The notes under the pieces are model-generated. The model had not been told where the DNA came from. It saw only the letters and a list, made by a program, of their open reading frames with translations, and did no database searches. From positions 1 through 64,000 of the forward strand of contig CAYJLF010000020.1 of assembly GCA_964371055.1 (NCBI GenBank): a stretch of DNA of 64,000 bases. Reading direction: 5' to 3'. Below are positions 1 to 8,790 of the stretch, one piece after another. The stretch comes from CAYJLF01 sp964371055 (lineage in GTDB: Bacteria; Eisenbacteria; RBG-16-71-46; CAIMUX01). A program made the translations under genes and the position numbers. The first letter of the stretch is position 1. Every line of letters begins with the position of its first letter.

Positions 1-145
1 GACTCGGCCCAAGGCCTCCGGGAGACAAAACATCCCAGGGATTCGTTCCACAACCGATTCTGCTTGCCACGTCGCGCCCCCGTTCGCACAGTCGGCGGGC
101 GGCGACACCCGCCAGATCGGGGCGCAATCAACGCGGAGGACCATC

Positions 146-1114
146 GTGGGGGAAACACGCAAGACCAGGAAGGCGGCCGCCCGTCCGGGCAAAGGGGCGT
201 CGAGCCAGGGCTCTGCCCGACGCCGGACGGACGGAAGGAAGGCTGCCGCGCGGTCGCGGCGCCTGGATCCCATGGTCGAGTCGCTCCGGGTGCGGCCCGG
301 CGCCCGGGTCAGCCTCGCCAAAATCGATGCGGCGGGTACCCCCGGCGGCGTGGATCGTGAGCGGGCGCGGGCGGAGTTGGAGGCTCTGAAGGCGGAGATG
401 GCCGACCTCCAGGAACTCCTCTGGGCCGATCATCGGTATGCCGTCCTCGTCGTTTTCCAGGCGATGGACGCGGGCGGCAAGGACGGGTGCATCCGGCAAG
501 TCACGACCGGCCTCAACCCGCAGGGGGTCCATGTCACCAGCTTCAAAGCGCCGAGCTACGAGGAGCTGCAGCACGACTACCTCTGGCGCGTGCACCACGC
601 TGCCCCCCGCTACGGACACCTCGGCATTTTCAACCGCTCCCACTACGAGGATGTCCTGATCGTCCGCGTCCGCTCGCTGGTGCCGAAGCCGGTCTGGTCG
701 CTTCGCTACGAGCAGATCAACCAGTTCGAGCGCCACCTGTACGAGAACCGCACCGTCATCCTGAAGTTCTTTCTCCACATCTCCAAGGGGGAGCAGGAAC
801 GGCGGTTCCTCAAGCGGTTGCTGAATCCACGCAAGAACTGGAAGTTCCTCCCCGAGGACCTGAACGAACGGGCGCGCTGGAAGCAGTACATGTCAGCCTA
901 CGAGGAGGCGCTGTCGCGCTGCTCGACCCCGTGGGCTCCCTGGTTCGTCATCCCGGCGGACAACAAGTGGTACCGGGACCTGGCGGTGGCGCGGATCCTG
1001 GCGGCCACGCTCCGCGCCCTGCCGATCGACTGGCCGGCCCCAACGGCGCCGACCCGAGCCCTCGCGGAACAGGCCCGCGCCACGGGGAAACTCCCCCGGC
1101 TCCCCCGGGCCTAG
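146..1114 (+). CDS. ppk2: PPK2-family polyphosphate kinase
   Basis: Predicted cytoplasmic polyphosphate:nucleotide phosphotransferase, moving phosphate between polyphosphate and nucleotides. The 322-residue product has the PPK2 P-loop core: a Walker A region FQAMDAGGKDG at about 104-114 and the Walker B-like FNRSHYEDV at about 162-170, followed by the usual helical lid and C-terminal half. The GTG start is chosen because GGAGGA lies five bases upstream. The first 40 residues are very basic and low in complexity, so a start at the internal ATG (272) is possible. The TAG stop is the first three bases of a dispersed repeat that forms a hairpin. Family is certain; nucleotide preference (ADP or AMP, subclass) cannot be told from sequence alone. 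Confidence 0.93.
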   Translation: MGETRKTRKAAARPGKGASSQGSARRRTDGRKAAARSRRLDPMVESLRVRPGARVSLAKIDAAGTPGGVDRERARAELEALKAEMADLQELLWADHRYAVLVVFQAMDAGGKDGCIRQVTTGLNPQGVHVTSFKAPSYEELQHDYLWRVHHAAPRYGHLGIFNRSHYEDVLIVRVRSLVPKPVWSLRYEQINQFERHLYENRTVILKFFLHISKGEQERRFLKRLLNPRKNWKFLPEDLNERARWKQYMSAYEEALSRCSTPWAPWFVIPADNKWYRDLAVARILAATLRALPIDWPAPTAPTRALAEQARATGKLPRLPRA

Positions 1115-1155
1115 CGGGGTGCGGAAAGACCGGGCCCCGTTCTTCCGCACCCTGC
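1112..1155 (+). repeat. Dispersed repeat copy 1 with inverted head; hairpin
   Basis: Head TAGCGGGGTGCGGAAAGACC begins with the ppk2 stop codon. A second, inverted head follows, so 1117-1126 (GGGTGCGGAA) pairs perfectly with 1143-1152 (TTCCGCACCC), extendable to 13 pairs with one G-U. The 16-base loop contains GGGCCC. There is no T tract, so this is a palindromic repeat or a possible RNA 3' end stabiliser rather than a classic intrinsic terminator. Confidence 0.8.
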
Positions 1156-1253
1156 GGGGGCTGAGGACGCGGCCGGCCCGGATGCGTTACACTATCCGGG
1201 CGGCGTCCCGGCCCGATTCTGGCTGACGGGGCGGAGTCGTCGCCCGCAGGACC

Positions 1254-2318
1254 ATGCAGAACACACGCCCACAGATCTACCGCCTGATGGTGATCGACCG
1301 GGAGATCCGCGCCGGACGGTACCCGAACTCCACGCGCCTCGCCGAGGCGCTGGAAGTGAGCGGGCGCACCATCCAGCGGGATGTCGAGTTCCTCCGCGAC
1401 TCGCTGCGGGCCCCGCTGGAGTTCGATCCGACGCACAACGGCTATGTCTACACCGAGCCCTCCTTCTTCCTGCCGACGCAGCAGTTGACGGAGGGGGAGC
1501 TGCTGGCGGTCCTCGTGGCCGACAAGGCCCTCGGGGAGTTTCGAGGAACGACCTTCGAGGGGACGTTGCGCCGCATCTTCGAGAAGCTCGCCGCGCTCCT
1601 GCCGGAGGAGGTCACCGTCTCGCCGCAGGAACTGGCGGAGGCGTACACATTCCAGGCTACGGCGCCGGTCCGGTGCGAGCCCCAGGTCTTCCGGGACCTG
1701 CAGGAGGCGATCCGCGACACCGCAGGCCTGGAGGTCGTCTATCACACGCAGAGCCGCGACGCGACCGAGCGCCGGAAGATCGACCCCTACCGTCTGGCCA
1801 GCATCGATGGGGAGTGGTACCTGCTCGCCTTTTGTCACAATCACCAACAGGTCCGAGTCTTCCGCCCCAGCCGCATCCGGGAGCTGAAGCGGACCGGCGG
1901 GACATTTCTCCTCCCCCCCGACTTCGACGTCAGTCGCTTCCTGCACACCAAGTTCCACGCCATGGCGGGAGACAAGCCGGTCGAGGTGCGCATCCACTTC
2001 GACCGGACCCTCGCCGGCTACATCGCGGAACGGGAGTGGCCGGAGGGGAACCAGTGTCAGTTTCTCACCGACGGCGGCGTGGAACTGAGGCTCACGACCG
2101 AGAATGCCGACGCCGTCATCCGCTGGGTACTCAACTGGGGGGTGGGAGCCGAGATCCTGTCACCGCCCTGGGTCCGGCGCCGCCTGCGGGAAATGGTCCA
2201 ACGAATCCTCCAGCGTTACGACGGCCATGGCGGTCGTTCGGTGCGCGCCGGTCGCTCTTCCGGCGCCTCGCGCCAGGTCTACAAGCCTCCGTCCCGCTCC
2301 GGGCGCGGTCGAGCCTGA
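1254..2318 (+). CDS. WYL-domain helix-turn-helix transcriptional regulator
   Basis: A 354-residue predicted transcription factor. Residues 1-65 form an N-terminal winged helix of the HTH_11/DeoR sort (TRLAEALEVSGRTIQRDVEF is the recognition region). The WYL ligand-sensing domain follows at about 145-225, with its signature GEWYLLAFC near 186-194, then a C-terminal WCX domain to about 320. WYL proteins bind nucleic acid or nucleotide ligands and often control DNA-repair or stress genes. The target here is unknown because the flanking genes (ppk2, EF-P) are housekeeping. The last 35 residues are basic and low in complexity. The possible -10 TACACT at 1188 has no good -35. Confidence 0.9.
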   Translation: MQNTRPQIYRLMVIDREIRAGRYPNSTRLAEALEVSGRTIQRDVEFLRDSLRAPLEFDPTHNGYVYTEPSFFLPTQQLTEGELLAVLVADKALGEFRGTTFEGTLRRIFEKLAALLPEEVTVSPQELAEAYTFQATAPVRCEPQVFRDLQEAIRDTAGLEVVYHTQSRDATERRKIDPYRLASIDGEWYLLAFCHNHQQVRVFRPSRIRELKRTGGTFLLPPDFDVSRFLHTKFHAMAGDKPVEVRIHFDRTLAGYIAEREWPEGNQCQFLTDGGVELRLTTENADAVIRWVLNWGVGAEILSPPWVRRRLREMVQRILQRYDGHGGRSVRAGRSSGASRQVYKPPSRSGRGRA

Positions 2319-2459
2319 CGAAGCCCTCGCCGGAGCGCGCCCGCCGCGGAGGCGGATGCTCCCGAGACCTGAACGACAAGCTGAAGCACCACCGCCCGCC
2401 CCCGGGTCACGCGGATGGATGCAAAGACGGCGATCGCGATCGCCGGAGGAGAGAGCACG

Positions 2460-3017
2460 ATGATTCCTGCCACGCAGATCAAGGTGGGCCAGGTGATCCT
2501 GTACAACGCTGAACCTTGCCGCGTCGTCAAGACGCTGCACATCACGCCGGGCAACTGGCGCGGCATGGTGCAGATGAAGCTGGTCAACATCAAGACGGGC
2601 ACCGGATACGAGAACCGCTTCCGCTCGGAGGACAAACTGGAACTGGCCGATCTCGATGAGCACAACCTGAAGTACCTCTACCACCAGGGCGACGAGTATC
2701 ACTTCATGAGCACCGAGTCGTACGACATGATCATGTTGACGCGCGAACAGCTGGGCGACGCCGTGAACTACATGGTGGAGGAATCCGAGGTCATCGCCCT
2801 CTACTTCGAAGGGCGTCCGGTGTCGATCACCGTTCCCAACTTCATGGTGCTGACGGTGACGGAGACGGACCCGGCGATGCGCACCGCGACGGTCAGCGCG
2901 TCGCCCAAACGGGCCGTCCTCGAGACCGGCCTCGAGATCCGCGTGCCGCAGTTCATCGGGGTCGGCGAGAAGGTCAAGGTCGACACTCGCGACGGCACGT
3001 TCGTCGAAAGGGCCTAG
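2460..3017 (+). CDS. efp: Translation elongation factor P, non-lysine tip
   Basis: EF-P (185 residues; E. coli has 188) binds the ribosome E site and relieves stalling at polyproline. All three beta-barrel domains are present: an N-terminal KOW-like domain at 1-65, then two OB domains. ATG 2460 is preferred over an in-frame ATG at 2415 because GGAGGAGAG lies 8-16 bases upstream and the EF-P homology starts there. The domain I loop reads HITPGNWRGMVQ. The residue after PG, which is lysine (EpmA or hydroxylation type) or arginine (EarP type) in studied bacteria, is Asn32, with Arg34 two places on. The TAG stop lies in a truncated copy of the dispersed repeat. Confidence 0.95.
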   Translation: MIPATQIKVGQVILYNAEPCRVVKTLHITPGNWRGMVQMKLVNIKTGTGYENRFRSEDKLELADLDEHNLKYLYHQGDEYHFMSTESYDMIMLTREQLGDAVNYMVEESEVIALYFEGRPVSITVPNFMVLTVTETDPAMRTATVSASPKRAVLETGLEIRVPQFIGVGEKVKVDTRDGTFVERA

Positions 3018-3026
3018 CGGGGTGCT
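3015..3026 (+). repeat. Dispersed repeat copy 2 (head only)
   Basis: TAGCGGGGTGCT matches the head of the repeat for 12 bases, starting with the efp stop codon, and then diverges. On its own it would be unremarkable. It counts because two other genes in the first 5.3 kb also end in the ten bases CCTAGCGGGG. Confidence 0.5.
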
Positions 3027-3079
3027 CTCTTCCTGATCCAAAAGGCTTAAGGAGACGGGTTCCACGGACGACACTCCTC

Positions 3080-3120
3080 AGCAGGGTGCTGAAGAACTGG
3101 GCCCGCCGACTGGCCGGCGG
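3080..3120 (+). repeat. Dispersed repeat copy 3
   Basis: AGCAGGGTGCTGAAGAACTG followed by GGCCCGCCGACTGGCCGGCGG is a near-complete copy in the leader of the histidine kinase gene. Read in the kinase frame it would encode SRVLKNWARRLAGG, the same frame in which copy 8 is translated, so a GTG start at 3086 cannot be fully excluded. Confidence 0.8.
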
Positions 3121-3178
3121 CCGGCAGCCGCGCGCTCACGATCCCCATCGATTTGACAACTTGCTGCCAGACAACAAA

Positions 3179-5317
3179 ATGGAGATCGAAGACCAACCTA
3201 TGCCCCAGGAAGTGACGCCGCCCGGAGCCTGGACCGACGTATCTGGTCTCCTCACCGCGCTGCCGGATGTGCTGCTCGTGGCCACGACCGGGGCACGGAT
3301 CGTCCGCGCAGAGGGAGCCGTGGAGATCCTGTTCGGCTTGGCGCCGGCGGAAGTCGTCGGAACGAGCCTCTTCGACCACCTCCACCCGGACGACCTGGCG
3401 GCGCTGCGCCTTCCCTGGAGGGTGCACGCCAGTCGCCCGGGATCCCGGACTTCCTTCGACTGGAGGATCCTCCATCGGAACGGAGCCTGGCGCGACGTCG
3501 GCGTGGCAAGCCACCACTGGTCGGACGCGGGAGGCCGCGGAGAGCTGGTGCTCGCGCTCCGCGATGCCACCGAGCAGGTGCGAACCCGCCGACAGGAAGC
3601 GCTCGAGCGAAGGAACCTCGAGGATGCGGTGACCCAGCTCCAGGCGACGGTCGGCACGCTGGAAGAGGCAACCGCCTGGGCCCAGCAGATGGCCGGGCGT
3701 GCGATGATGGAATCGGTCGCCCGGGGCGCTCACCTCGCGCGGATGAGCCACGAGATCCGCACGCCGCTGAACGGCATCCTCGGCACCCTCGACCTGCTCG
3801 CGGACTCGGAGTTCGCCCCGGAGCAGCGCGATCTTGTCCTGACCTCCTTGCGCGCGGGAGAGGCGATGCTCGACCTGGTCAACGAGATCCTCGACTACGC
3901 CAAACTGGAAGCGGACACCGTCGAGCTCGAGTCGATCCCGTTCGATCCCCGTGAGGTCGTCGAGGAGGCCGTCTCGGTCTTCGCCGGGCGCGCCGAAGCC
4001 GCGGGCCTCGAGCTCGGGCTGGACGTGAGCACACAGGTCCCCGATCGCCTCCGCGGAGATCCCGCCCGCCTGCGGCAGATGCTGATGAACCTGATCGGCA
4101 ACGCGCTCAAGTTCACGGAACGGGGAGAGGTCTTCGTCACGATGGAGGGCGCCGCGTCGGCGCCACGCCCGGAGGAGGTGGTGGAGCCCGGAGCTCCGCC
4201 CGGCCGGTCGGCGCAGATCGTTCTCTCGGTGCGCGACACCGGACTCGGCATTCCGAAGAGCGATCAGGGCCGCATCTTCGAGGCGTTCCGCCAGGCCGAC
4301 GCCTCGACCCGCCGCCGTTTCGGAGGGACCGGTCTCGGGCTGGCCATCACCCGGCGGCTCACCGAGGCGATGGGTGGCTCGATCGATCTGGTCAGCGCCC
4401 CGGGGCGGGGTTCGACCTTTCGGATCCGGTTGGACTTGCCGGTGGAAGAGAGCGAGGCCGCGGCGCTCAGTTTGCCGGGTGAGATGACGATCCTCGTCTT
4501 CGTCGAATCAGCCGCGGTGCGGGAATCGGTCTGCCGTCGCCTCGAGACCTGGGGGGCGAGGGCGCTCGCCGCGGCGAACGGAACCGAAGCCCGCCGGTGG
4601 CTGGAGCGAGCAGACGGAGAGACGCCGGCCCCGGATCTGATCCTCCTCGATACCCGCGCCGATGGCGAGCGCTGGGTACCGTGGGCGGAATCACGGCCGC
4701 GCCCGGAGGCCGGCCGGCCGGCACCGATCGTCCTTCTGGCCGGACTGAGCCTGCGCGCGCCGCGAGAACAGCTCGAGGATCTCGGAGTCCTGCGCGTGAT
4801 CTACCGGCCGGTGCGCGGCGGACAACTCCACGGTGCGATCGTGGAAGCGATGCGCCCGGCGGGATGCGAGGAGCGACCTCGAGAGGGCGCCCAGGTCGAG
4901 TCGACCACCGTGCTCTCGGGACGCGTCCTCGTGGTCGACGATGACTCGATCAACCAGATCGTCGGGTGTCGACTGCTCCAGAGCCTGGGCCTCGAGACCG
5001 AAGTGGCGCGGGACGGCGCCGAAGCCATCGCCCGCGTGGAAGCGGAGAAATTCGACCTCATCCTGATGGACCGTTGGATGCCTCGGATCGACGGCGTGGA
5101 AGCGACGCGGCGCATCCGTGCGCTGGAGACGGACCGCGCCCGCACTCCGATCCTGGCCGTCACCGGCGATCTGACCGACGAGGCCCGCGAGGAGTGCCGT
5201 CAGGCCGGCATGGACGACCTCCTGGCCAAGCCGCTGCGGACACGGGCCCTGCGAGCCGCCGTCGAACGTTGGTTGCCGGCCGGTCGGGAAGGCGCGGAGG
5301 TTCGGAAGGCGGCCTAG
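3179..5317 (+). CDS. PAS hybrid sensor histidine kinase with two receiver domains
   Basis: Cytoplasmic hybrid kinase of about 712 residues with no membrane segment. Order: PAS domain at about 20-135; short coiled coil; HisKA with phospho-acceptor His191 in MSHEIRTPLNG; HATPase_c with N box NLIGNALKFT, then DTGLGIP and GGTGLGLAI; a degenerate receiver at about 430-560; an intact C-terminal receiver with VVDDDS, the phospho-Asp in ILMDRWMP, and LAKPL. The first receiver has lost its acidic pair. No response regulator or output domain lies next to it, so the partner is elsewhere. The start is uncertain: ATG 3179 or ATG 3200 are most likely, while GTG 3086 falls inside a repeat. The TAG stop again lies at the head of a repeat copy. 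Confidence 0.88.
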   Translation: MEIEDQPMPQEVTPPGAWTDVSGLLTALPDVLLVATTGARIVRAEGAVEILFGLAPAEVVGTSLFDHLHPDDLAALRLPWRVHASRPGSRTSFDWRILHRNGAWRDVGVASHHWSDAGGRGELVLALRDATEQVRTRRQEALERRNLEDAVTQLQATVGTLEEATAWAQQMAGRAMMESVARGAHLARMSHEIRTPLNGILGTLDLLADSEFAPEQRDLVLTSLRAGEAMLDLVNEILDYAKLEADTVELESIPFDPREVVEEAVSVFAGRAEAAGLELGLDVSTQVPDRLRGDPARLRQMLMNLIGNALKFTERGEVFVTMEGAASAPRPEEVVEPGAPPGRSAQIVLSVRDTGLGIPKSDQGRIFEAFRQADASTRRRFGGTGLGLAITRRLTEAMGGSIDLVSAPGRGSTFRIRLDLPVEESEAAALSLPGEMTILVFVESAAVRESVCRRLETWGARALAAANGTEARRWLERADGETPAPDLILLDTRADGERWVPWAESRPRPEAGRPAPIVLLAGLSLRAPREQLEDLGVLRVIYRPVRGGQLHGAIVEAMRPAGCEERPREGAQVESTTVLSGRVLVVDDDSINQIVGCRLLQSLGLETEVARDGAEAIARVEAEKFDLILMDRWMPRIDGVEATRRIRALETDRARTPILAVTGDLTDEAREECRQAGMDDLLAKPLRTRALRAAVERWLPAGREGAEVRKAA

Positions 5318-5336
5318 CGGGGTCCGGAAGCGGCCG
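5315..5336 (+). repeat. Dispersed repeat copy 4 (degenerate head)
   Basis: TAGCGGGGTCCGGAAGCGGCC matches copy 1 (TAGCGGGGTGCGGAAAGACC) at most positions and starts at the kinase stop codon. It fills the gap between this gene and the convergent gene ending at 5352. Confidence 0.5.
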
Positions 5337-5351
5337 ACGCCCTCGGGCGGA

Positions 5352-5825
5352 TCAAGGCGAAGCGCTCTCGTCCTCGTCGGGCGGAGGCGGCTTGAACAGG
5401 CCATCGGCGGCTCCGGGCTTCGGCTTGAAGCGGGCGAACTGCTCCTCGAGTTTCGCCACCCGTTCCTTGCGGCGCTTCTCTGCCTCGCCGCCCAGGAACA
5501 TCCGCTCCATCTCGCGCTTCCGCTCGACCGCCTGCGCGTGGAACTCCTCCAGCTCTCCCTGGATGTCGGGGCCGTTATCTCCGCGGGGCAGATCCTCGAG
5601 CGGCGCCAGGTCGCCCAGATCGAGACGGAGATCGAAGGGCCCCTCGAGCGCCTTCAGGACGCCGCGCTTGCGCAGTTCGTGGACCAGGATGTGCACTTTC
5701 TCGGAGGAGAGATGCAAGAGTTCCGCGATCTCATCCGGCGTGGGACTCCGTCCGTCACGGTGGGCGAGTACCCTCACGGCGGCGACGATGAGATGGCTTT
5801 CCTCGTGTCCCGGCACGAACTCCAT
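5352..5825 (-). CDS. Hypothetical winged-helix protein with charged C-terminus
   Basis: Unrecognised protein of about 157 residues. Residues 1-65 look like a winged helix: HLIVAAVRVLAHRDGRSPTP followed by DEIAELLHLSSEKVHILVHE and a short wing, as in MarR- or ArsR-like domains. The remainder is charged and helical (ELEEFHAQAVERKREMERMF and on) with a Pro/Asp/Glu-rich tail. ATG 5825 is chosen because residues upstream of it are Pro/Arg-rich and look non-coding; no clear ribosome site is visible. It converges on the histidine kinase gene. It could be a small DNA-binding regulator; no function is assigned. Confidence 0.6.
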   Translation of the reverse strand: MEFVPGHEESHLIVAAVRVLAHRDGRSPTPDEIAELLHLSSEKVHILVHELRKRGVLKALEGPFDLRLDLGDLAPLEDLPRGDNGPDIQGELEEFHAQAVERKREMERMFLGGEAEKRRKERVAKLEEQFARFKPKPGAADGLFKPPPPDEDESASP

Positions 5826-6033
5826 GCGGAGATGGTAGCGCGGCACGGGCGGCGGGGGAAGCGGGGAGTCCCCCCCGCCGGTCACGCGGGAAGGTCCCGC
5901 CGGCGGCCCTGCGGGGCGCCGGGCCATCCGCGGAGCCGCGCAGAGAGGCCTTTACTTCCCCCCTCCGGCGGGCGAAGATCATAGATCGTTGGTGTCAGCA
6001 ATAGCGGGGCGAGCCCCCGGGAGGAGACGCGTC

Positions 6034-6273
6034 ATGGGTCGCGAGAAGCGGATCGCGGAGAGTCGGGCCAAGGAGATGACGGGCAGCAAGAAGGAGACGG
6101 AGCCGGCGCGCCCTCGACCCGCGAACTCGGTCGCCTCCTCGCCGGTCGCGAGCCCCTCCGTCGAGCCCCGCGGTGAAACCGGATTCGGCCGCGCCGTTCT
6201 CCAGATCGCTGCGCTTTACCTCGTTCCGATCATCATCATCGTCCTGGTCGGGAAGCTGATCCTGGGGCTCTAG
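6034..6273 (+). CDS. Small single-pass membrane protein
   Basis: A 79-residue unknown. A charged and Pro/Ser-rich N-terminal half of about 50 residues precedes one hydrophobic C-terminal segment (ALYLVPIIIIVLVGKLILGL), giving a tail-anchored topology. The start is well set: GGGAGGAG lies eight bases before ATG 6034. The gene converges with the patatin-like gene, leaving only 34 bases between the two stops. No family is recognised; the clear ribosome site and intact frame support a real gene. Confidence 0.6.
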   Translation: MGREKRIAESRAKEMTGSKKETEPARPRPANSVASSPVASPSVEPRGETGFGRAVLQIAALYLVPIIIIVLVGKLILGL

Positions 6274-6307
6274 CTAAGCCGAGCGCCGGACTCGACGGGG
6301 CGTCGGG

Positions 6308-8596
6308 CTACGGCCCAGCCCCGGAAGCGTGGCCGATCTGGACGAAGGCGAAAGCCTTCCTCCCCCGCTCGAACGCTCCCCCGACGAGGATCGGCCCGAG
6401 CGGCGTTCGCTGCAGCGCGCCCGCCTCGAGGGCCCGGCGCGCGCGGGCGCTCCCGACCTCCTCGATCGTCCGGCCGCGAAAGCCGAGAACGCCACGGACC
6501 CAGAGCGACAGGTTCTTCGCCGGACGGACGGCAATGCCGGCGGCGGTCCGCCCGACCGCGGGCGCATAGAGCGCCGGTTCGAACCGGCCCAAGGTCGCCC
6601 GGCTCACGTCGAGCCGCGACCAGGTGCGAAAGAGCGACGTGGTGCGATCAAGCCCGGTGATCAGTCCATCCACCGTGAACGAGGCCGGTCCGGCCCGCAC
6701 GCTGGTCAGAGCAGAACCCGAGAACGACCCCAGCGGACGCGCCCAGGGATCCTCCAGCATCAGCGCATAGCGGAGGAAGAGGCGCCGCCCGCGCGACGGG
6801 AGTTCCCGCTCGTCGGTATCGTCCGCCATCACGGTCACGAAGGCCGAGGCGCGATGGGCGGACCAGTCAGGGATGCCGACGCCCTTCTCCCCGCTCTCGT
6901 GCGCATAGCGCACGCCGGTGAGCAGAAGGTTGTGCCTCCCGGCGGCGAGAGTCGTGGTGAGGAGCACCCGGCGGTCGGTCAGCCGGAACGGCGCAGCGTC
7001 GTCCTGCTGCAGGCGTTCCTGCCCGGCATGCAGCAGTAGATCCAGACCGAATGGGACGCCGCGCAGATGGCTCGACCGGATCCCGGCCTCGGCGCCCTGG
7101 ATGTAGTCACCGAGAAAGAGCGAGGCGTGCAGCGTCTCGCCGATGCGCAGGAAATCGCGGTGCCGCAGGGCGAGTTCGAACCGGGCCTTGCGGCTGTTGT
7201 CGTATCCCAGCCCGACGGCCAGGTGGGATTTGGCACGCTCCTCCAGCTCGAGCGTGATCCCGACCTCGTCCTCGCCCACCGGCTCCAGCCGGGGCCAGAC
7301 CGACTCGTAGCGGTTGGTGGCGTAGAGGTTTCGCAGACCCCGGCCCAGCGCGTCCAGGGAGAACCGCTCTCCGGGCGCCAGGTCGAGTTCCCGCTTCGGC
7401 AGCCAGTTGAACGAGCTGGGCCGGTCGCCCAGCCGCACCCAGGCGACCCGCAGCGCTCCCAGTTGGCAATGGGCTTCCTCGGGGAGGGGCCGCGCCGCCC
7501 GCGCTGGCAGAGAGCCCTCGGGATAGAGCGCGCGAATCCGCGGCATCGCCCGCCGGGCGGCCTGATAGCCGGCTTCGATCATCTGGGCGTGGTGCTCGAA
7601 GTCGGAGAGCGACGCCTCGCCCACCTCGGGCTGGATCCAGACGTCCCAACCGGGGATCGAGAGCGAGTCGACGTTCTGCGAGAGGATCCGCAGGAGCCCG
7701 CGGGCCACCATCGTCGGGTCTTCGTCGATCGATAGACCGCGTGCCGTGCCGGCGCAGTTGACGGCGATGACCTTCTCGCAGCCCAGGTCCGCCGCCAGGT
7801 CGACCGGCAGATTGTCGACCGGCCCCGGATCGACCAGGAGGCGCGCCGGACGGCCGTAGGGGATCGGCGGAAACGCGACGGCAATCGACATGCTCGACCG
7901 GATCGCCCGGGCGAGGTCGCCCGAGCCGAATCGGACCAGTTCGCCGCTCTTCAGATCGAGCGCCAGGGCGCGGAAAGGGATGGGGAGACGGTCGAAGTCG
8001 CCGCGCGCGGCCAGGTCGGCGGCCGCCGCATGTTCGATCAAGAGCCAGTTGATCTCGAAGTCGCTGACCAGCGAACGCGGCAGGCGGTATTCGAACCCGT
8101 CGAAGTAGAGCCCCGCAGTATGCGGGCGGAGCATCCACTTCTGGAAGACATCGAGTGCCTCCCACTCGGCCGGCGATCGGAACGGCTCGTCGCGCGCGGC
8201 GAGGCTCGCGAGGCTGTCGGCGCTGATTCCCGCCGCATAGAGCCCGCCGATCACGGCCCCCATCGACGCCCCGCCGATGCCGTCGATCGGGATCCCCTCC
8301 TCCTCGAGCGCGCGCAGGACGCCGATGTGGGCCAGGCCGCGAGCGCCGCCGCCGGAGAGGATCAGCGCCACCCGGGGACGTGCGGGCCGGTCGACCGACG
8401 GGCCGGCCGCGGGCGCGGCGGTCGGCTCCGCCGCGGGAGGGGGGACATCCTCGCCCCGGGCGCAGAGCCCGGTGATGGACAGGAAGAGCAGGGCCGCGGT
8501 GCCCAGCCAGGGAGCGCGGAGTGATCTCCGCCCGCCCCCGGGGCATACGCCGCGCCCCACTCGAACGAGCGTCCTGCACGATTGGTTGGGGCACAT
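6308..8596 (-). CDS. Patatin-like phospholipase fused to BamA-type outer-membrane barrel
   Basis: About 762 residues with an N-terminal signal region. The patatin domain (about 75-340) shows the oxyanion motif SGGGARG (81-87), the nucleophile elbow GASMG with Ser111, and the dyad aspartate Asp256. The last lies in DPGPVDNLPV rather than the usual DGG/DGA. A POTRA-like stretch (about 380-460) and a C-terminal beta-barrel of the Omp85 type follow. This is the layout of type Vd autotransporters (PlpD) and related patatin-BamA proteins, which display a lipid hydrolase at the outer membrane. ATG 8596 is preferred over 8671 because CGGAG lies upstream and a normal signal sequence follows. Divergent from thrS. 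Confidence 0.85.
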   Translation of the reverse strand: MCPNQSCRTLVRVGRGVCPGGGRRSLRAPWLGTAALLFLSITGLCARGEDVPPPAAEPTAAPAAGPSVDRPARPRVALILSGGGARGLAHIGVLRALEEEGIPIDGIGGASMGAVIGGLYAAGISADSLASLAARDEPFRSPAEWEALDVFQKWMLRPHTAGLYFDGFEYRLPRSLVSDFEINWLLIEHAAAADLAARGDFDRLPIPFRALALDLKSGELVRFGSGDLARAIRSSMSIAVAFPPIPYGRPARLLVDPGPVDNLPVDLAADLGCEKVIAVNCAGTARGLSIDEDPTMVARGLLRILSQNVDSLSIPGWDVWIQPEVGEASLSDFEHHAQMIEAGYQAARRAMPRIRALYPEGSLPARAARPLPEEAHCQLGALRVAWVRLGDRPSSFNWLPKRELDLAPGERFSLDALGRGLRNLYATNRYESVWPRLEPVGEDEVGITLELEERAKSHLAVGLGYDNSRKARFELALRHRDFLRIGETLHASLFLGDYIQGAEAGIRSSHLRGVPFGLDLLLHAGQERLQQDDAAPFRLTDRRVLLTTTLAAGRHNLLLTGVRYAHESGEKGVGIPDWSAHRASAFVTVMADDTDERELPSRGRRLFLRYALMLEDPWARPLGSFSGSALTSVRAGPASFTVDGLITGLDRTTSLFRTWSRLDVSRATLGRFEPALYAPAVGRTAAGIAVRPAKNLSLWVRGVLGFRGRTIEEVGSARARRALEAGALQRTPLGPILVGGAFERGRKAFAFVQIGHASGAGP

Positions 8597-8790
8597 CCTG
8601 GTCTGACTCCGGGATCTTCGCGCGACGGGGGATCGAAGGAAGAGTCTGCCGCCGCTCGTCCGGGGATGCAAGCCTCCCGGGGGGATCCCAACTCAACGGT
8701 TCCCCTCGGGCGGCCGACTGTTTAGCATAGGCGGATTCCCGAACGGAAACGGCGGCGGCCCGATCGCAGACTCACTCGAAGGGATCTCTC

